Shown here: one piece after another, positions 7,872-16,395 of the stretch
How positions within the stretch are numbered: the first letter of the stretch is position 1
Layout of the letters: every line of letters begins with the position of its first letter
Assembly (NCBI GenBank): GCA_945878495.1
Contig: CAMCTP010000018.1
Span: 1-16,449 of the forward strand
DNA: 16,449 nucleotides
From: Rickettsia typhi
GTDB taxonomy: Bacteria > Pseudomonadota > Alphaproteobacteria > Rickettsiales > Deianiraeaceae
Direction of reading: 5' to 3'
Translations under genes and position numbers: made by a program
Notes under the pieces: generated by a model
The model's database searches: none
What the model was told of the DNA's origin: nothing
The model's input: the letters and a program-made list of their open reading frames with translations, nothing else

Positions 7872-7899
7872 TTGACAATAAAAAAATCAAGTTTAGATT
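7872..7899 (+). promoter_or_regulatory. Putative promoter upstream of the arginine leader/operon
   Basis: A perfect -35 TTGACA (7872-7877), a 16-base spacer and TAGATT (7894-7899, 4 of 6 matches) would start RNA near 7906. This is about 25 bases before the small arginine-rich ORF and about 205 bases before argD. A TATAAA at 7913-7918 is a possible alternative -10 without a good -35. Confidence 0.45.
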
Positions 7900-7929
7900 T
7901 CTCAAAATTTACTATAAAGTATTAGTATT

Positions 7930-8001
7930 ATGTCGCTTGTTAGTTTAACATTAACATTTTTCAATAGGCAAAGCGCAAGGCGTGCCTCACAACGCACATA
8001 A
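7930..8001 (+). CDS. Candidate arginine-rich leader peptide of the arg operon
   Basis: This 23-codon ORF has the translation MSLVSLTLTFFNRQSARRAS followed by Q-R-T and TAA. Four of the last eleven residues are Arg (positions 13, 17, 18, 22; codons AGG, AGG, CGT, CGC), far above the Arg content of neighbouring proteins. It lies between a promoter-like TTGACA pair and argD. Its 3' half is the only G+C-richer patch in the spacer and can fold: GGCA (7967-7970) with TGCC (7983-7986), plus CGC (7974-7976) with GCG (7980-7982). An exclusive alternative is GCGT (7980-7983) with ACGC (7992-7995). There is no Shine-Dalgarno, as for most genes here. Position and composition suggest a leader peptide that senses arginine, but no intrinsic terminator follows. 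It may instead be chance or part of a small RNA. Confidence 0.35.
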   Translation: MSLVSLTLTFFNRQSARRASQRT

Positions 8002-8039
8002 AACCAATATCCAATTTAATACATTATTTGTATTTCTAA

Positions 8040-8088
8040 AATCTTAATAAGATTATTCCAATTTTACATTCTTTGTAAAAGTTTAAAC
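8040..8088 (+). other. Cluster of AT-rich dyads before argD
   Basis: Three adjacent dyads lie between the leader ORF and argD: AATCTT/AAGATT (8040-8045 / 8049-8054, loop 3), TTTTAC/GTAAAA (8062-8067 / 8075-8080, loop 7), and the perfect 8-base palindrome GTTTAAAC (8081-8088). They could be leader-RNA hairpins or operator half-sites. AT-rich DNA yields such dyads by chance. Confidence 0.25.
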
Positions 8089-8097
8089 ACCAAAAGT

Positions 8098-8103
8098 TAT
8101 AAT
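8098..8103 (+). promoter_or_regulatory. TATAAT -10 element adjacent to the argD start
   Basis: A perfect TATAAT ends 8 bases before the argD ATG (8112). The best -35 is TTGTAA at 8073-8078 (4 of 6 matches, long 19-base spacer). If used, RNA would start at about 8110, giving an almost leaderless argD message independent of the upstream leader. Confidence 0.4.
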
Positions 8104-8111
8104 ATAGCTAT

Positions 8112-9308
8112 ATGAAAAATAATATTCAAAACTGTATGCTTCCAGTATATGAAGTAAATAAAACTGAATTTGTTTCTGGATCCGGATCTTATTTATACGA
8201 TTCAAATGGTACGAAATATTTGGATTTCTTTTCCGGATACGCCGTAACCTCGCTTGGTCATGATAGCAAAATTGTCAAACAAGCGATTGAAGATCAGCTA
8301 AAAACTGGAATAATGCTAACAGCGGTAAATGATTATTACGCCTCTCAGCCAGTCGATCTGGCAAACAAACTATGCGAGCTTACATTTGGCGATAAGGTAT
8401 TTTTTGGAAACTCAGGAGCAGAAAGTGTTGAGTTGGCAATAAAAGTGGCAAAAAAATATTTTAATAGCAAAAAATTAAATCAAGATCTTTTGCCGGAGAT
8501 TATTTCTTTCAAAGATGCATTTCATGGTCGAACGAATGGTGCAATTGCATTGAGTGACTTGCCAAAGCTGTATAAGGGTTTTGAGCCATTAATGCCGAAT
8601 GTTCATTTTGCAGATTTTAATGATATTAAAAGTGTAAAATCAAAAATTAACAGCAAGACCTGTGCAATTATTATTGAGCCAATTCAGGGGCAAGGCGGTT
8701 TAAAAATTGCTACAAAAGAATTTATGCAAGAATTAAAAAATTTATGCAACAAATATGATATTGCCTTAATTTTTGATGAAGTGCAAACCGGAAACTCTCG
8801 AACTGGAAAACTTTATGCATATCAAAATTATAATATTGAGCCTGATATTATGGCTACAGCAAAGGGTTTGGGAGGTGGATTTCCAATTTCAGCCTGCATA
8901 ATGAATCAAAAATTTGCCGATGCAATGACGGTTGGTAGTCATGGTACAACATTTGGCGGAGGTCAAATGGCAACTGCTGTTGGCTTGGCTGTTTTGAATG
9001 AGATTTCAAGCAATCATCTGCTTGATAATGTAAAGAAAATTAGCGAATTTATGCTAAATGAATTGTCCGAAATTCAAAAAAAATATCCGAACACTATCAA
9101 CAAAACAGATGGTCTTGGTTTGATGATTGGCGTATGGTTGAATGAAAAATACAACAACGAAGAAACGATCGCAAAGCTATTATCCAAGGGACTTATTAGC
9201 ACTGGTGCGAACGGAAATATGATTCGTTTTTTACCTCCTTTAAATCTTTCCTTGGAAGATGCAAAAGAGGGGTTAAAGATATTTGAAAAAGTGATTGAAA
9301 GTTTATAA
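8112..9308 (+). CDS. argD: Acetylornithine aminotransferase
   Basis: ArgD is a class III PLP aminotransferase that makes N-acetylornithine from the semialdehyde in arginine synthesis; related enzymes also act in the DAP branch of lysine synthesis. The 398 residues are typical. The PLP lysine is K251 in MATAKGLGGGFPIS and the PLP-nitrogen aspartate is D222 in LIFDEVQTG. The phosphate/ring-binding blocks are GNSGAES (99-105) and FHGR (137-140), with SHGTTFGG at 276-283. The family's usual QTGxGRTG is QTGNSRTG here, a mild deviation. It is the first full gene of the arg-car operon and has no frame damage. ATG follows a TATAAT with no ribosome binding site. A DapC-like role could explain why it is kept intact while argF and argH are broken. 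Confidence 0.93.
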   Translation: MKNNIQNCMLPVYEVNKTEFVSGSGSYLYDSNGTKYLDFFSGYAVTSLGHDSKIVKQAIEDQLKTGIMLTAVNDYYASQPVDLANKLCELTFGDKVFFGNSGAESVELAIKVAKKYFNSKKLNQDLLPEIISFKDAFHGRTNGAIALSDLPKLYKGFEPLMPNVHFADFNDIKSVKSKINSKTCAIIIEPIQGQGGLKIATKEFMQELKNLCNKYDIALIFDEVQTGNSRTGKLYAYQNYNIEPDIMATAKGLGGGFPISACIMNQKFADAMTVGSHGTTFGGGQMATAVGLAVLNEISSNHLLDNVKKISEFMLNELSEIQKKYPNTINKTDGLGLMIGVWLNEKYNNEETIAKLLSKGLISTGANGNMIRFLPPLNLSLEDAKEGLKIFEKVIESL

Positions 9309-9322
9309 TTTATTTTATATTT

Positions 9323-10205
9323 ATGACGAAACATTTTATCGATATATCTGTAGTATCCGCTAAAGATTTAAATTATATTGTAGATTTAGGATTAAAAATT
9401 AAAAAAAATCCTGAATTATATTATGATAAAGCACAAAAACATGATTCTTTTATTGGAAAAAAATTCAACAAGGACAAGAGTCTCGTTTGAATTCGCGATG
9501 AAAGAACTTGGCGGAGATGTTTGCATTTTGAACTCAAATTCAACGCAAATATCACGTGGTGAGTCGATTGAAGATACTGCAAAAGTTTTTGATCGATACG
9601 CTGATTGTATTGTTTTTCGAACATCAGCGCATGATAGAATTTTGCAAATGTCAGACAATTGTAGTAAATCTGCGGTAGTAAATGCTTTGACAGATGAAAG
9701 TCATCCATGTCAAATTATGGCCGATATAATGACAATTATTGAACAATTTGGATCGATTTCTGGCAAGAAAATTGCTTGGATTGGCGATGTAAATAATGTT
9801 TTAAAATCTTGGATTGCTGCAGCTGGGAAATTTGATTTTATGATCAATGTTTGCTGTCCGTTAGAATTGAGTGCAAAAATTCCAAATAGCTTAAAAGCTT
9901 CATTTATTCAAGATAAATTTAAAGCTGTAGAAAAATGCGATGTTGTCACAACGGATACATGGGTTTCAATGGGAGAAGATAAGGCTAAAATTAAGATTTT
10001 TGATAATTTTACGGTTGATAAAAATCTAATGAATTTTGCAAAAAAAGACGCAATTTTTTTACATTGCTTACCGGCTTATCGTGAATACGAAGTTTCATCG
10101 GACGTTTTGGATGATGAAAAATATTCAAAGATAGTTTTCAACGAAGCGGAAAATCGCCTTCATATTCAAAAGGCTATTTTAACGTGGTGCTTAAATATTA
10201 TTTAA
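9323..10205 (+). pseudogene. argF: Ornithine carbamoyltransferase, frameshifted
   Basis: ArgF joins ornithine and carbamoyl phosphate to citrulline. The N-terminal start MTKHFIDISVVSAKDLNYIV is encoded from the ATG at 9323 and runs to about Y-Y-D-K-A-Q. From about 9435-9443 homology continues in another frame: KNMILLLEKNSTRTRVSFE. The remaining motifs are STRTR (carbamoyl phosphate), DESHPCQ, the ornithine/active-site HCLPAYREYEV, and FNEAENRLHIQKAIL. The 883-base span is one base over a multiple of three. The break coincides with an A5 run (CAAAAAC), and either one extra or two missing bases explain it; two missing bases give the family's exact spacing. An internal ATG at 9423 would make a 260-residue protein lacking the N-terminal helix. 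It starts 14 bases after argD. A real pseudogene or a homopolymer assembly error are both possible. Confidence 0.85.
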
Positions 10206-10212
10206 TTTATCT

Positions 10213-11433
10213 ATGAAAAATCAAAAGAAAAAAATCATTCTCGCTTACTCTGGTGGCCTTGATACATCGATAATTATTACTTGGTTAAAAGAAAATTATG
10301 ACTGTGAGGTGATAACATATACGGCGAATTTGGGTCAATTTAAAGATAATAATGAGCTTGAAAAAATAAAGCAAAAAGCTTTAAGATCTGGCGCAACAGA
10401 GGCAATTGTTGAAGATGTCCAAAGCGAATTTGTTGAGAAATATTTGTGGCCATTGGTAAAATCATCGGCAAAACATGAGGGGACATATTTACTTGGGACA
10501 ATTTCTCGTTATTTAATTGGCAAAAAACTTGTTGAGATGGCGCATAAATTTAATGCAGATGAAGTCTGTCATGGGGCAACGGGAAAGGGAAATGATCAGG
10601 TAAGATTCGAGCTGTCAATTATGTCGCTAGATCCTAAGTTGAAAATTATTGTACCATGGCGAATTTGGGATCTAAAATCCCGAGAAGAGGCAATAGATTA
10701 TGCAAAAAAACATAACATTGAAATCCTTGCGACAAAAGCCAAACCATTTTCAACAGATGAAAATATTTGGTACACATCTCATGAAGGTGGTATTTTGGAA
10801 GATTGTAAAAATGATGCACCCGATGACATTTATGAATTTACTCAACATCCAAAATTTGCAAATAATCAACAAGAGGATGTAAAAATTTCTTTTGAAAAAG
10901 GAATTCCAATTGCCATTAATGATAAAAAATTAGACTCTGTTAGCTTGCTGCAAACTCTTAATATCATTGGTAAAAACAACGGAATTGGATGCTTGGACAT
11001 TGTGGAAAATCGTATAGTTGGGATGAAGTCTCGTGGAGTTTATGAATTTCCGGGTGGCGAGATACTATTTCAGGCACATAAAATGTTGGAATCTATAGTT
11101 CTTGACAGAGAAACACTGCATTATAAAAATAAATTAGCATTAGATTATGCTGACTTGATATATGATGGAAAGTGGTTTTTAAATTTTAAAAATCATCTTG
11201 ATGCCTTTATAAATTCAACTCAAGTAAAAGTTACAGGAGATATTATCGTTAGATTGTACAAAGGAAATATTTTCCCTGTTTCAATTTACTCTAAATATAG
11301 CTTGTACAATGCGGATTTGGCGGGCTTTACAATGGATGAAAGCTATGATCAAAAAGATGCAGAGGGTTTTATTAAAATTTTTGGATTACCTTTAAAAATT
11401 AGTGGTTTAATTAATAAAAAATATGAAGAATAA
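10213..11433 (+). CDS. argG: Argininosuccinate synthase
   Basis: ArgG condenses citrulline and aspartate with ATP to argininosuccinate in the cytoplasm. It is full length at 406 residues (family about 400-450) with an open frame. The ATP-PPase P-loop AYSGGLDTS is at 11-19. Other conserved blocks are EGTYLLGT (89-95), HGATGKGNDQVRFEL (120-134), DENIWYTSHEGGILED, VGMKSRGVYEFPGG and LYKGN near the C-terminus. It lies 7 bases after argF, and its end overlaps argH by 11 bases (the argH ATG is at 11423). Without ArgF and ArgH on either side it could not yield arginine, although citrulline could come from outside. Confidence 0.96.
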   Translation: MKNQKKKIILAYSGGLDTSIIITWLKENYDCEVITYTANLGQFKDNNELEKIKQKALRSGATEAIVEDVQSEFVEKYLWPLVKSSAKHEGTYLLGTISRYLIGKKLVEMAHKFNADEVCHGATGKGNDQVRFELSIMSLDPKLKIIVPWRIWDLKSREEAIDYAKKHNIEILATKAKPFSTDENIWYTSHEGGILEDCKNDAPDDIYEFTQHPKFANNQQEDVKISFEKGIPIAINDKKLDSVSLLQTLNIIGKNNGIGCLDIVENRIVGMKSRGVYEFPGGEILFQAHKMLESIVLDRETLHYKNKLALDYADLIYDGKWFLNFKNHLDAFINSTQVKVTGDIIVRLYKGNIFPVSIYSKYSLYNADLAGFTMDESYDQKDAEGFIKIFGLPLKISGLINKKYEE

Positions 11434-12798
11434 TAAATGGAGTGGGTTGTTCTCGGCTGATATTTCGCAAAAAATGAATAGATTTAATTCTTCGTTATCC
11501 ACTGATTATAAATTGGCAAAATACGATGTAATTGGTACTATTGCGCATGTTAAAATGTTAAATAGAATTGAAATTTTTACACAAATAGAGTTAGAAAAAA
11601 CGTTAATTGAATGCGATAATTTGCTTGGTAAAATTGAAAACAACGAATTAATATTTGATTGTAATTGTGAGGATGTTCATTTTTTTATTCAATCGAAATT
11701 GCAAGAAGAAATTGGAGATTTGGCAAAAAAAATTCACACCGGACGTAGTAGAGATGATCAGGTTGCCCTTGATTTAAGACTTTACACAAGAGAGAAAATC
11801 GATATAATTAGAAATTTGTTGAGTGATTCCGTAAAAGCTATGTTGGCAATTGCCGAGGAGAATTTACAGACCCTAATGCCGGCATATACTCATTTGCAAC
11901 AAGCTCAGCCAACTTCACTAGCACATTATTTTTCTTGCTATATTGAGATATTTTTGGAGGATTTGAGTAGATTAAACGATTTGAACAAAAGAGTTAATAG
12001 ATGTCCACTTGGCGCACAAGTTCAGTCTGTGGATCGTCTTTACCACTGGATAGAGATTTTATTGCCAAAGAACTGTCATTTGATGGATTGATTGAAAATT
12101 CAATGAATGCAGTTTCGAATCGTGATTTTATTATGGAATTTTGCTCTGCAGCTTCAATTTTAATGATTCATTTATCGAGATTCTGCGAAGATGTGATAAT
12201 TTACTCTTCCAATGAATTTGAGTTTTTTATATTGGATGATGCATTTTGCACCGGTTCTTCGTTAATGCCAAATAAAAAAAATCCCGATTTACTTGAGTTG
12301 ATACGAGGAAAATCTGGGAGGGTTATAGGTAATTTAATATCAATTTTAACGATTATGAAAGGTCTACCAATGTCTTACAATAAAGATATGCAGGAGGACA
12401 AAAAATCTCTTTTTGAAAATTCAGAAATCGTGATTGAATGCTTGGATATTTTATCTGAATTTTTACCTTCTTTGAAATTTAACAAAGAAAAAATGAAAGA
12501 AAAAACACTAAATAGTTATTGTCTTGCAACGGATTTATTGGATTATTTGGTTTTAAAAAATGTTTATTTTAAAGATGCACATGAAATTATTGCGAAATTA
12601 ACAAAATATTGCATTGATTGTAAAAAATGGTTTTATCAGCTAAAAATTGAGGAATTTAAGCAATTTTCAGATAAATTTGAAAATGATGTTTATGAAGCTT
12701 TGAAAGAAGCAAATATCTTAAATAACCACAAAACAATCGGATCGCCAAATCCAAAAATGGTAAAGAATTTTATTGAGAAACATTATGAAAAATTGTAA
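11423..12798 (+). pseudogene. argH: Argininosuccinate lyase, frameshifted
   Basis: ArgH cleaves argininosuccinate to arginine and fumarate. The first frame (11423 to about 12016) carries the normal N-terminus (KWSGLF, HTGRSRDDQVALDLRLY, MPAYTHLQQAQP) up to KRVNRCPLGA. It then leaves homology and stops at 12091. Homology resumes at once in another frame as SSVCGSSLPLDRDF and continues through NSMNAVSNRDF, the signature GSSLMPNKKNPD with the catalytic-serine loop, KGLPMSYNKDMQEDK and ATDLLDYLV to TAA at 12798. The break is at GCACAAGT (12014-12021). Removing one CA copy gives PLGASSVCGSSLPLDR, exactly the family spacing, so a 2-base CA duplication is the likely lesion. Neither fragment alone would form the tetrameric active site, which uses three conserved regions. 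It overlaps argG by 11 bases and carA by 14. Confidence 0.9.
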
Positions 12799-13831
12799 AA
12801 TTTACATTGAAAATGGAATAGTTTTGGATGGCAAAACAAATTCTGAGGCTGACTTTACAACCTTTGGAGAGCTTGTTTTTACAACGGCAATGACGGGTTA
12901 TCAGGAAATAATTACAGATCCTTCATTTGCTGGGCAAATTATCGTTATGAGCTATCCATTAATTGGAAATTATGATATAAAAGAATGCTTCAATCAGTCT
13001 GATGGAATATATTTAAAGGCTATGATTGTTTCAAATGCAGATAATAATAAAAGATTTGTTGAATTCTTGCAGGAAAAAAATGTTCTATTAATAACGATAG
13101 ATACAAGAAAATTGATTCACATAATTCGTGATTTATTTTATCCAAAATGTGTCATTTCCACCAAGGATTTAACAAAACCGGAGTTAAACAAATATTATCA
13201 AATGATAAATCCAAATATTGTGCATGAAATATCAACAAAGACAGTAAAAATTATTAACGGCAATATTCAAAACAACAGAACGATTGGTATTCTAGATTTT
13301 GGATTAAAATATGGAATTATTGAAGAATTGAAAAAATATTTCTCAAAAATTTTTGTCCTTCCATATAATTATAGATATAAAGATATCGAAGGTCTTGGGT
13401 TGGATACAGTTTTATTATCAAATGGACCTGGTAATCCAGATATTTTATATTCAGTTATAGAAAATATTAAAAATATATTGGGCAAAATTCCAGTGTACGG
13501 AATATGTTTGGGCCATCAATTATTAGCTTTAGCGTTAAATTGTCAAATGCAAATTATGCAAATTGGGCATCGAGGTGCAAATCATCCGGTAATGAATGTT
13601 GAAACCGGAAAAATTATTATCACAGCTCAAAATCATGGATATGAAATTATTGAAAACTCACTGACCGATGATGTTATTGTTACTCATAGAAACATTCACG
13701 ATTCTTCAATAGAGGGGATAAAATCTAAAAAATATAATGCACAGTCGGTACAATTTCATCCAGAGGCATCTCCTGGGCCAAATGATGCAAAGGGTATATT
13801 TTGTGAATGGTTTGAAAAATTTATTATATGA
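12785..13831 (+). CDS. carA: Carbamoyl-phosphate synthase small (glutaminase) subunit
   Basis: CarA hydrolyses glutamine and channels ammonia to CarB, which makes carbamoyl phosphate for arginine and pyrimidines. From the ATG at 12785 it has 348 residues; an in-frame ATG at 12773 would add four (MRNI). I prefer 12785 because the family usually starts a few residues before the vLxDG block (here IYIENGIVLDG). The N-terminal domain has TAMTGYQEIITDPSFAGQ and YPLIGNY. The class I amidotransferase triad is C241 (GICLGHQL), H325 and E327 (QFHPEAS). LSNGPGNP and GHRGANHPV are conserved. The frame is intact. The 3' end overlaps carB by 4 bases (ATGA). The partner subunit is broken, so CarA probably has no functional complex unless carB is repaired or duplicated. 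Confidence 0.94.
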   Translation: MKNCKIYIENGIVLDGKTNSEADFTTFGELVFTTAMTGYQEIITDPSFAGQIIVMSYPLIGNYDIKECFNQSDGIYLKAMIVSNADNNKRFVEFLQEKNVLLITIDTRKLIHIIRDLFYPKCVISTKDLTKPELNKYYQMINPNIVHEISTKTVKIINGNIQNNRTIGILDFGLKYGIIEELKKYFSKIFVLPYNYRYKDIEGLGLDTVLLSNGPGNPDILYSVIENIKNILGKIPVYGICLGHQLLALALNCQMQIMQIGHRGANHPVMNVETGKIIITAQNHGYEIIENSLTDDVIVTHRNIHDSSIEGIKSKKYNAQSVQFHPEASPGPNDAKGIFCEWFEKFII

Positions 13832-16395
13832 AAAATATTTTAGTTATAGGCTCTGGGCCAATTATAATAGGTCAAGCAGCGGAGTTTGATTATTCAGGAA
13901 TGCAAGCTTGTTTATCTTTAAAAGAAGAGGGATTTTGTGTGTCGTTAATTAACAATAATCCGGCAACTATTATGACTGACTAAGGAACAGCTGATTTCGT
14001 TCATATTAAACCCTTGGAATATCCGGAAATTGAAAAAATAATTATTTCTGATAAAATTGATGGAATTTTAGCAACCTGCGGCGGTCAAACTGCATTGAAT
14101 CTTGGGGTTGAATTACATGAAAAAGGAATCTTGCAAAAACATAATGTTATACTTCTTGGGGTTAATATTTTAACAATACAAAAAGCGGAAAATCGTCAGT
14201 TATTTAAAGAATTAATGCAGGAAATTGGTGAGCCAGTTTGTGATAGTGTGATTGCAAAAGATTTACAATCCGCCATAAATTTTAGTAATATTGAAGGTTT
14301 TCCATTGATTATTAGACCATCTTTAACGCTTGGCGGAACCGGCGGAGGAATTGCAAATTGTTTAGAAGAATTTGAGCAATTTGTAAAAAATGGACTAGAA
14401 TTAAGTCCAATTGGCGAGGTATTGGTTGAAAAGTCTATTTACGGATGGAAAGAAGCTGAGTATGAAATAATTAGAGATGGAAATGATACATGTATTTGCG
14501 TGTGCAATATGGAAAATTTTGATCCTGTTGGAATTCATGCGGGAGATTCTATAGTGGTAGCTCCTTCTCAAACTTTAAATGATAGACAATATCAAATGCT
14601 TCGTTCTTCTGCTATTAAAATTGTTAGAGCGTTAAATATTGAAGGGGCGTGCAATGTTCAATTTGGATTGCATCCAGAAACAGACGAATATATCGTGATT
14701 GAGGTAAATCCTCGCCTGAGTCGGTCTTCGGCATTGGCATCAAAGGCAACGGCATATCCAATTGCAAAAATTGCTGCAAAAATTGCAGTTGGCAAGAAAT
14801 TGCATGAAATTACAAATGATATTTCTGGCATTACAGCTTGTTTTGAGCCGAGTTTAGATTATGTTGTTTGCAAGGTTCCGACATTTCCTTTTGATAAATT
14901 TCCTGAAGCATCAAGAGTTTTGGGAACACAAATGAAAGCGACCGGTGAATATATGGGTATTGGCTTAACTTTCGAAGAATCCTTACTAAAGTGTATTTCT
15001 AAACAAGAGATATCGAAAAAATTGGAAGAATTGCAGCATTTTTCAATTCAAAATCTATTGGAAAAAGTTAAAATTCCAACTGATCAAAGATTATTTCAAA
15101 TTATCGAACTTTTAAATCGATACGTTTCAATTCAAGAAATTTCCGACATTACATTTATTAATGTCTGGTTTTTAGTTAGATTAAAAAATATTTTAGATTT
15201 TGATATAACCAAAAAACCTTATTTTAGAGCAATCGATGGTTCGGCTGGAGAGTTTGATTCAAAGACAAATTATATTTATTCAACAAAAGAGGTTAATGAG
15301 CATGAAATTTTACCATTATCTGAAGAAAATTCAAAAGGTAAAATTATAATTCTTGGATCTTCTGCTATTAAAATAGGGCAGGGAATTGAGTTTGATTACG
15401 CCAGTGTTCATGCAGTAAAATCATTAAAAAAGCTGGGATATAAGACGATAATGGTAAATAATAATCCAGAGACAATTTCTACCGACTATAATTTAGCGGA
15501 CAGACTTTATTTTGAACCCATTGATTCTAATATTATAAAACAAATTTACGATTTTGAACAGGCAGATGGCATTTTAATTCAGCTTGGTGGTCAAATTGCA
15601 TTAAACGTAGGTGGTGAATTAGAGGCTTTGGGGTTGAAAATTCTTGGAACAAACCTCCATTCTATAGATACTTCAGAGGATAGACAAAAATTTAATGATT
15701 TTCTCAATAAATTAAAAATCAAACAACCAAAAGGCATTCAGTCAGCAGTTGAAGATGTTGAAAATAATATTGCCAAAATTAACTTTCCAGTTATTATTCG
15801 CCCATCTTATGTCATAGGCGGTAGTAAAATGAAGGTGTGCAATAATTTAAATGAGTTAAATAAATATTTATTAAATCAGAATAAAAAAGATATCGTTTTT
15901 ATTGACGAATTTATTGAAGGAATCGAATTTGAGATTGACTTGATATCAAGCGAGATGAAAATATTCATTCCAATTATCGCCGAACATATTGAGCCAAGCG
16001 GTATTCACTCAGGAGATAGTCAGATTATATATCCTGCACAAAATTTATCAGATAAATGCGTAAAAATTATTGAAGAATATTCTGAAAAAATTGTAAAATC
16101 ATTAAATGTTATTGGTTTAATTAATATTCAATTCGTCATAAAAAACGGAGAAGTTTTTGTTATCGAGGTCAACCTTCGTGCATCTAGAACCTTACCGGTG
16201 ATTAATAAAGTGTGTAATATTAACATGATCGATTTAGCTATTCAAGCTATTTTGAATAGTGATTTTGATATTCCAAAATATAAAATTAAACCAGCAATAA
16301 AAAAGCCGATTTTTTCAAATTCCAAAATCACAAAAGAAGCAATTCTGTTAGGTCCAGAAATGAAATCTACCGGCGAAGAGTTGGCGTGGCTTTAG
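13828..16395 (+). pseudogene. carB: Carbamoyl-phosphate synthase large subunit, nonsense mutation and missing C-terminus
   Basis: The true start is the ATG at 13828 (MKNILVIGSGPIIIGQAAEF), in the ATGA overlap with carA. After NNNPATIMTD the frame meets TAA (13981-13983, codon 52), where the family has a sense codon in MTDxxxAD; homology resumes immediately in the same frame as G-T-A-D. The ATP-grasp halves are recognisable: FPLIIRPSLTLGGTGGG, GWKEAEYEIIRD, GIHAGDS and EVNPRLSRSSALASK in the first; GQGIEFDY, IIRPSYVIGG, GIHSGDS and EVNLRASRT in the second, where Leu replaces the usual Pro. The oligomerisation region is shortened by roughly 40 residues. The protein ends at LLGPEMKSTGEELAWL, just where the allosteric MGS-like domain should begin. 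Read through, it has 855 residues against about 1,070 normally. A start at 14014 would lack the first Rossmann unit. Confidence 0.9.

Noticed and set aside
7960..8010. tRNA, tmRNA, SRP RNA or RNase P RNA in the G+C-richer patch
   Set aside because: No cloverleaf, GGTTCGA-type arm, SRP tetraloop motif or RNase P signature could be found; the patch reads better as an ORF.
9430..9445. Programmed ribosomal frameshift in argF
   Set aside because: Joining the frames needs +1 or -2, whereas common slippery heptamers give -1. The A5 run is too short for the A-AAA-AAG type, and no stimulatory structure or upstream Shine-Dalgarno is visible.
9423..10205. Intact short OTCase starting at 9423
   Set aside because: The missing N-terminal helix is encoded directly upstream in another frame, so the short form is a product of the frameshift.
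12001..12091. Programmed -1 frameshift or genuine two-gene split of argH
   Set aside because: No X-XXY-YYZ heptamer occurs at the homology switch, and the second ORF's apparent start (ATG at 12001) lies inside the RCPLGA coding sequence in the wrong frame.
13981..13983. Stop-codon reassignment (TAA as sense)
   Set aside because: TAA ends argD, argF, argG, argH, dapB, rbfA, bioB and others at the expected lengths, and no other conserved gene contains an internal TAA.
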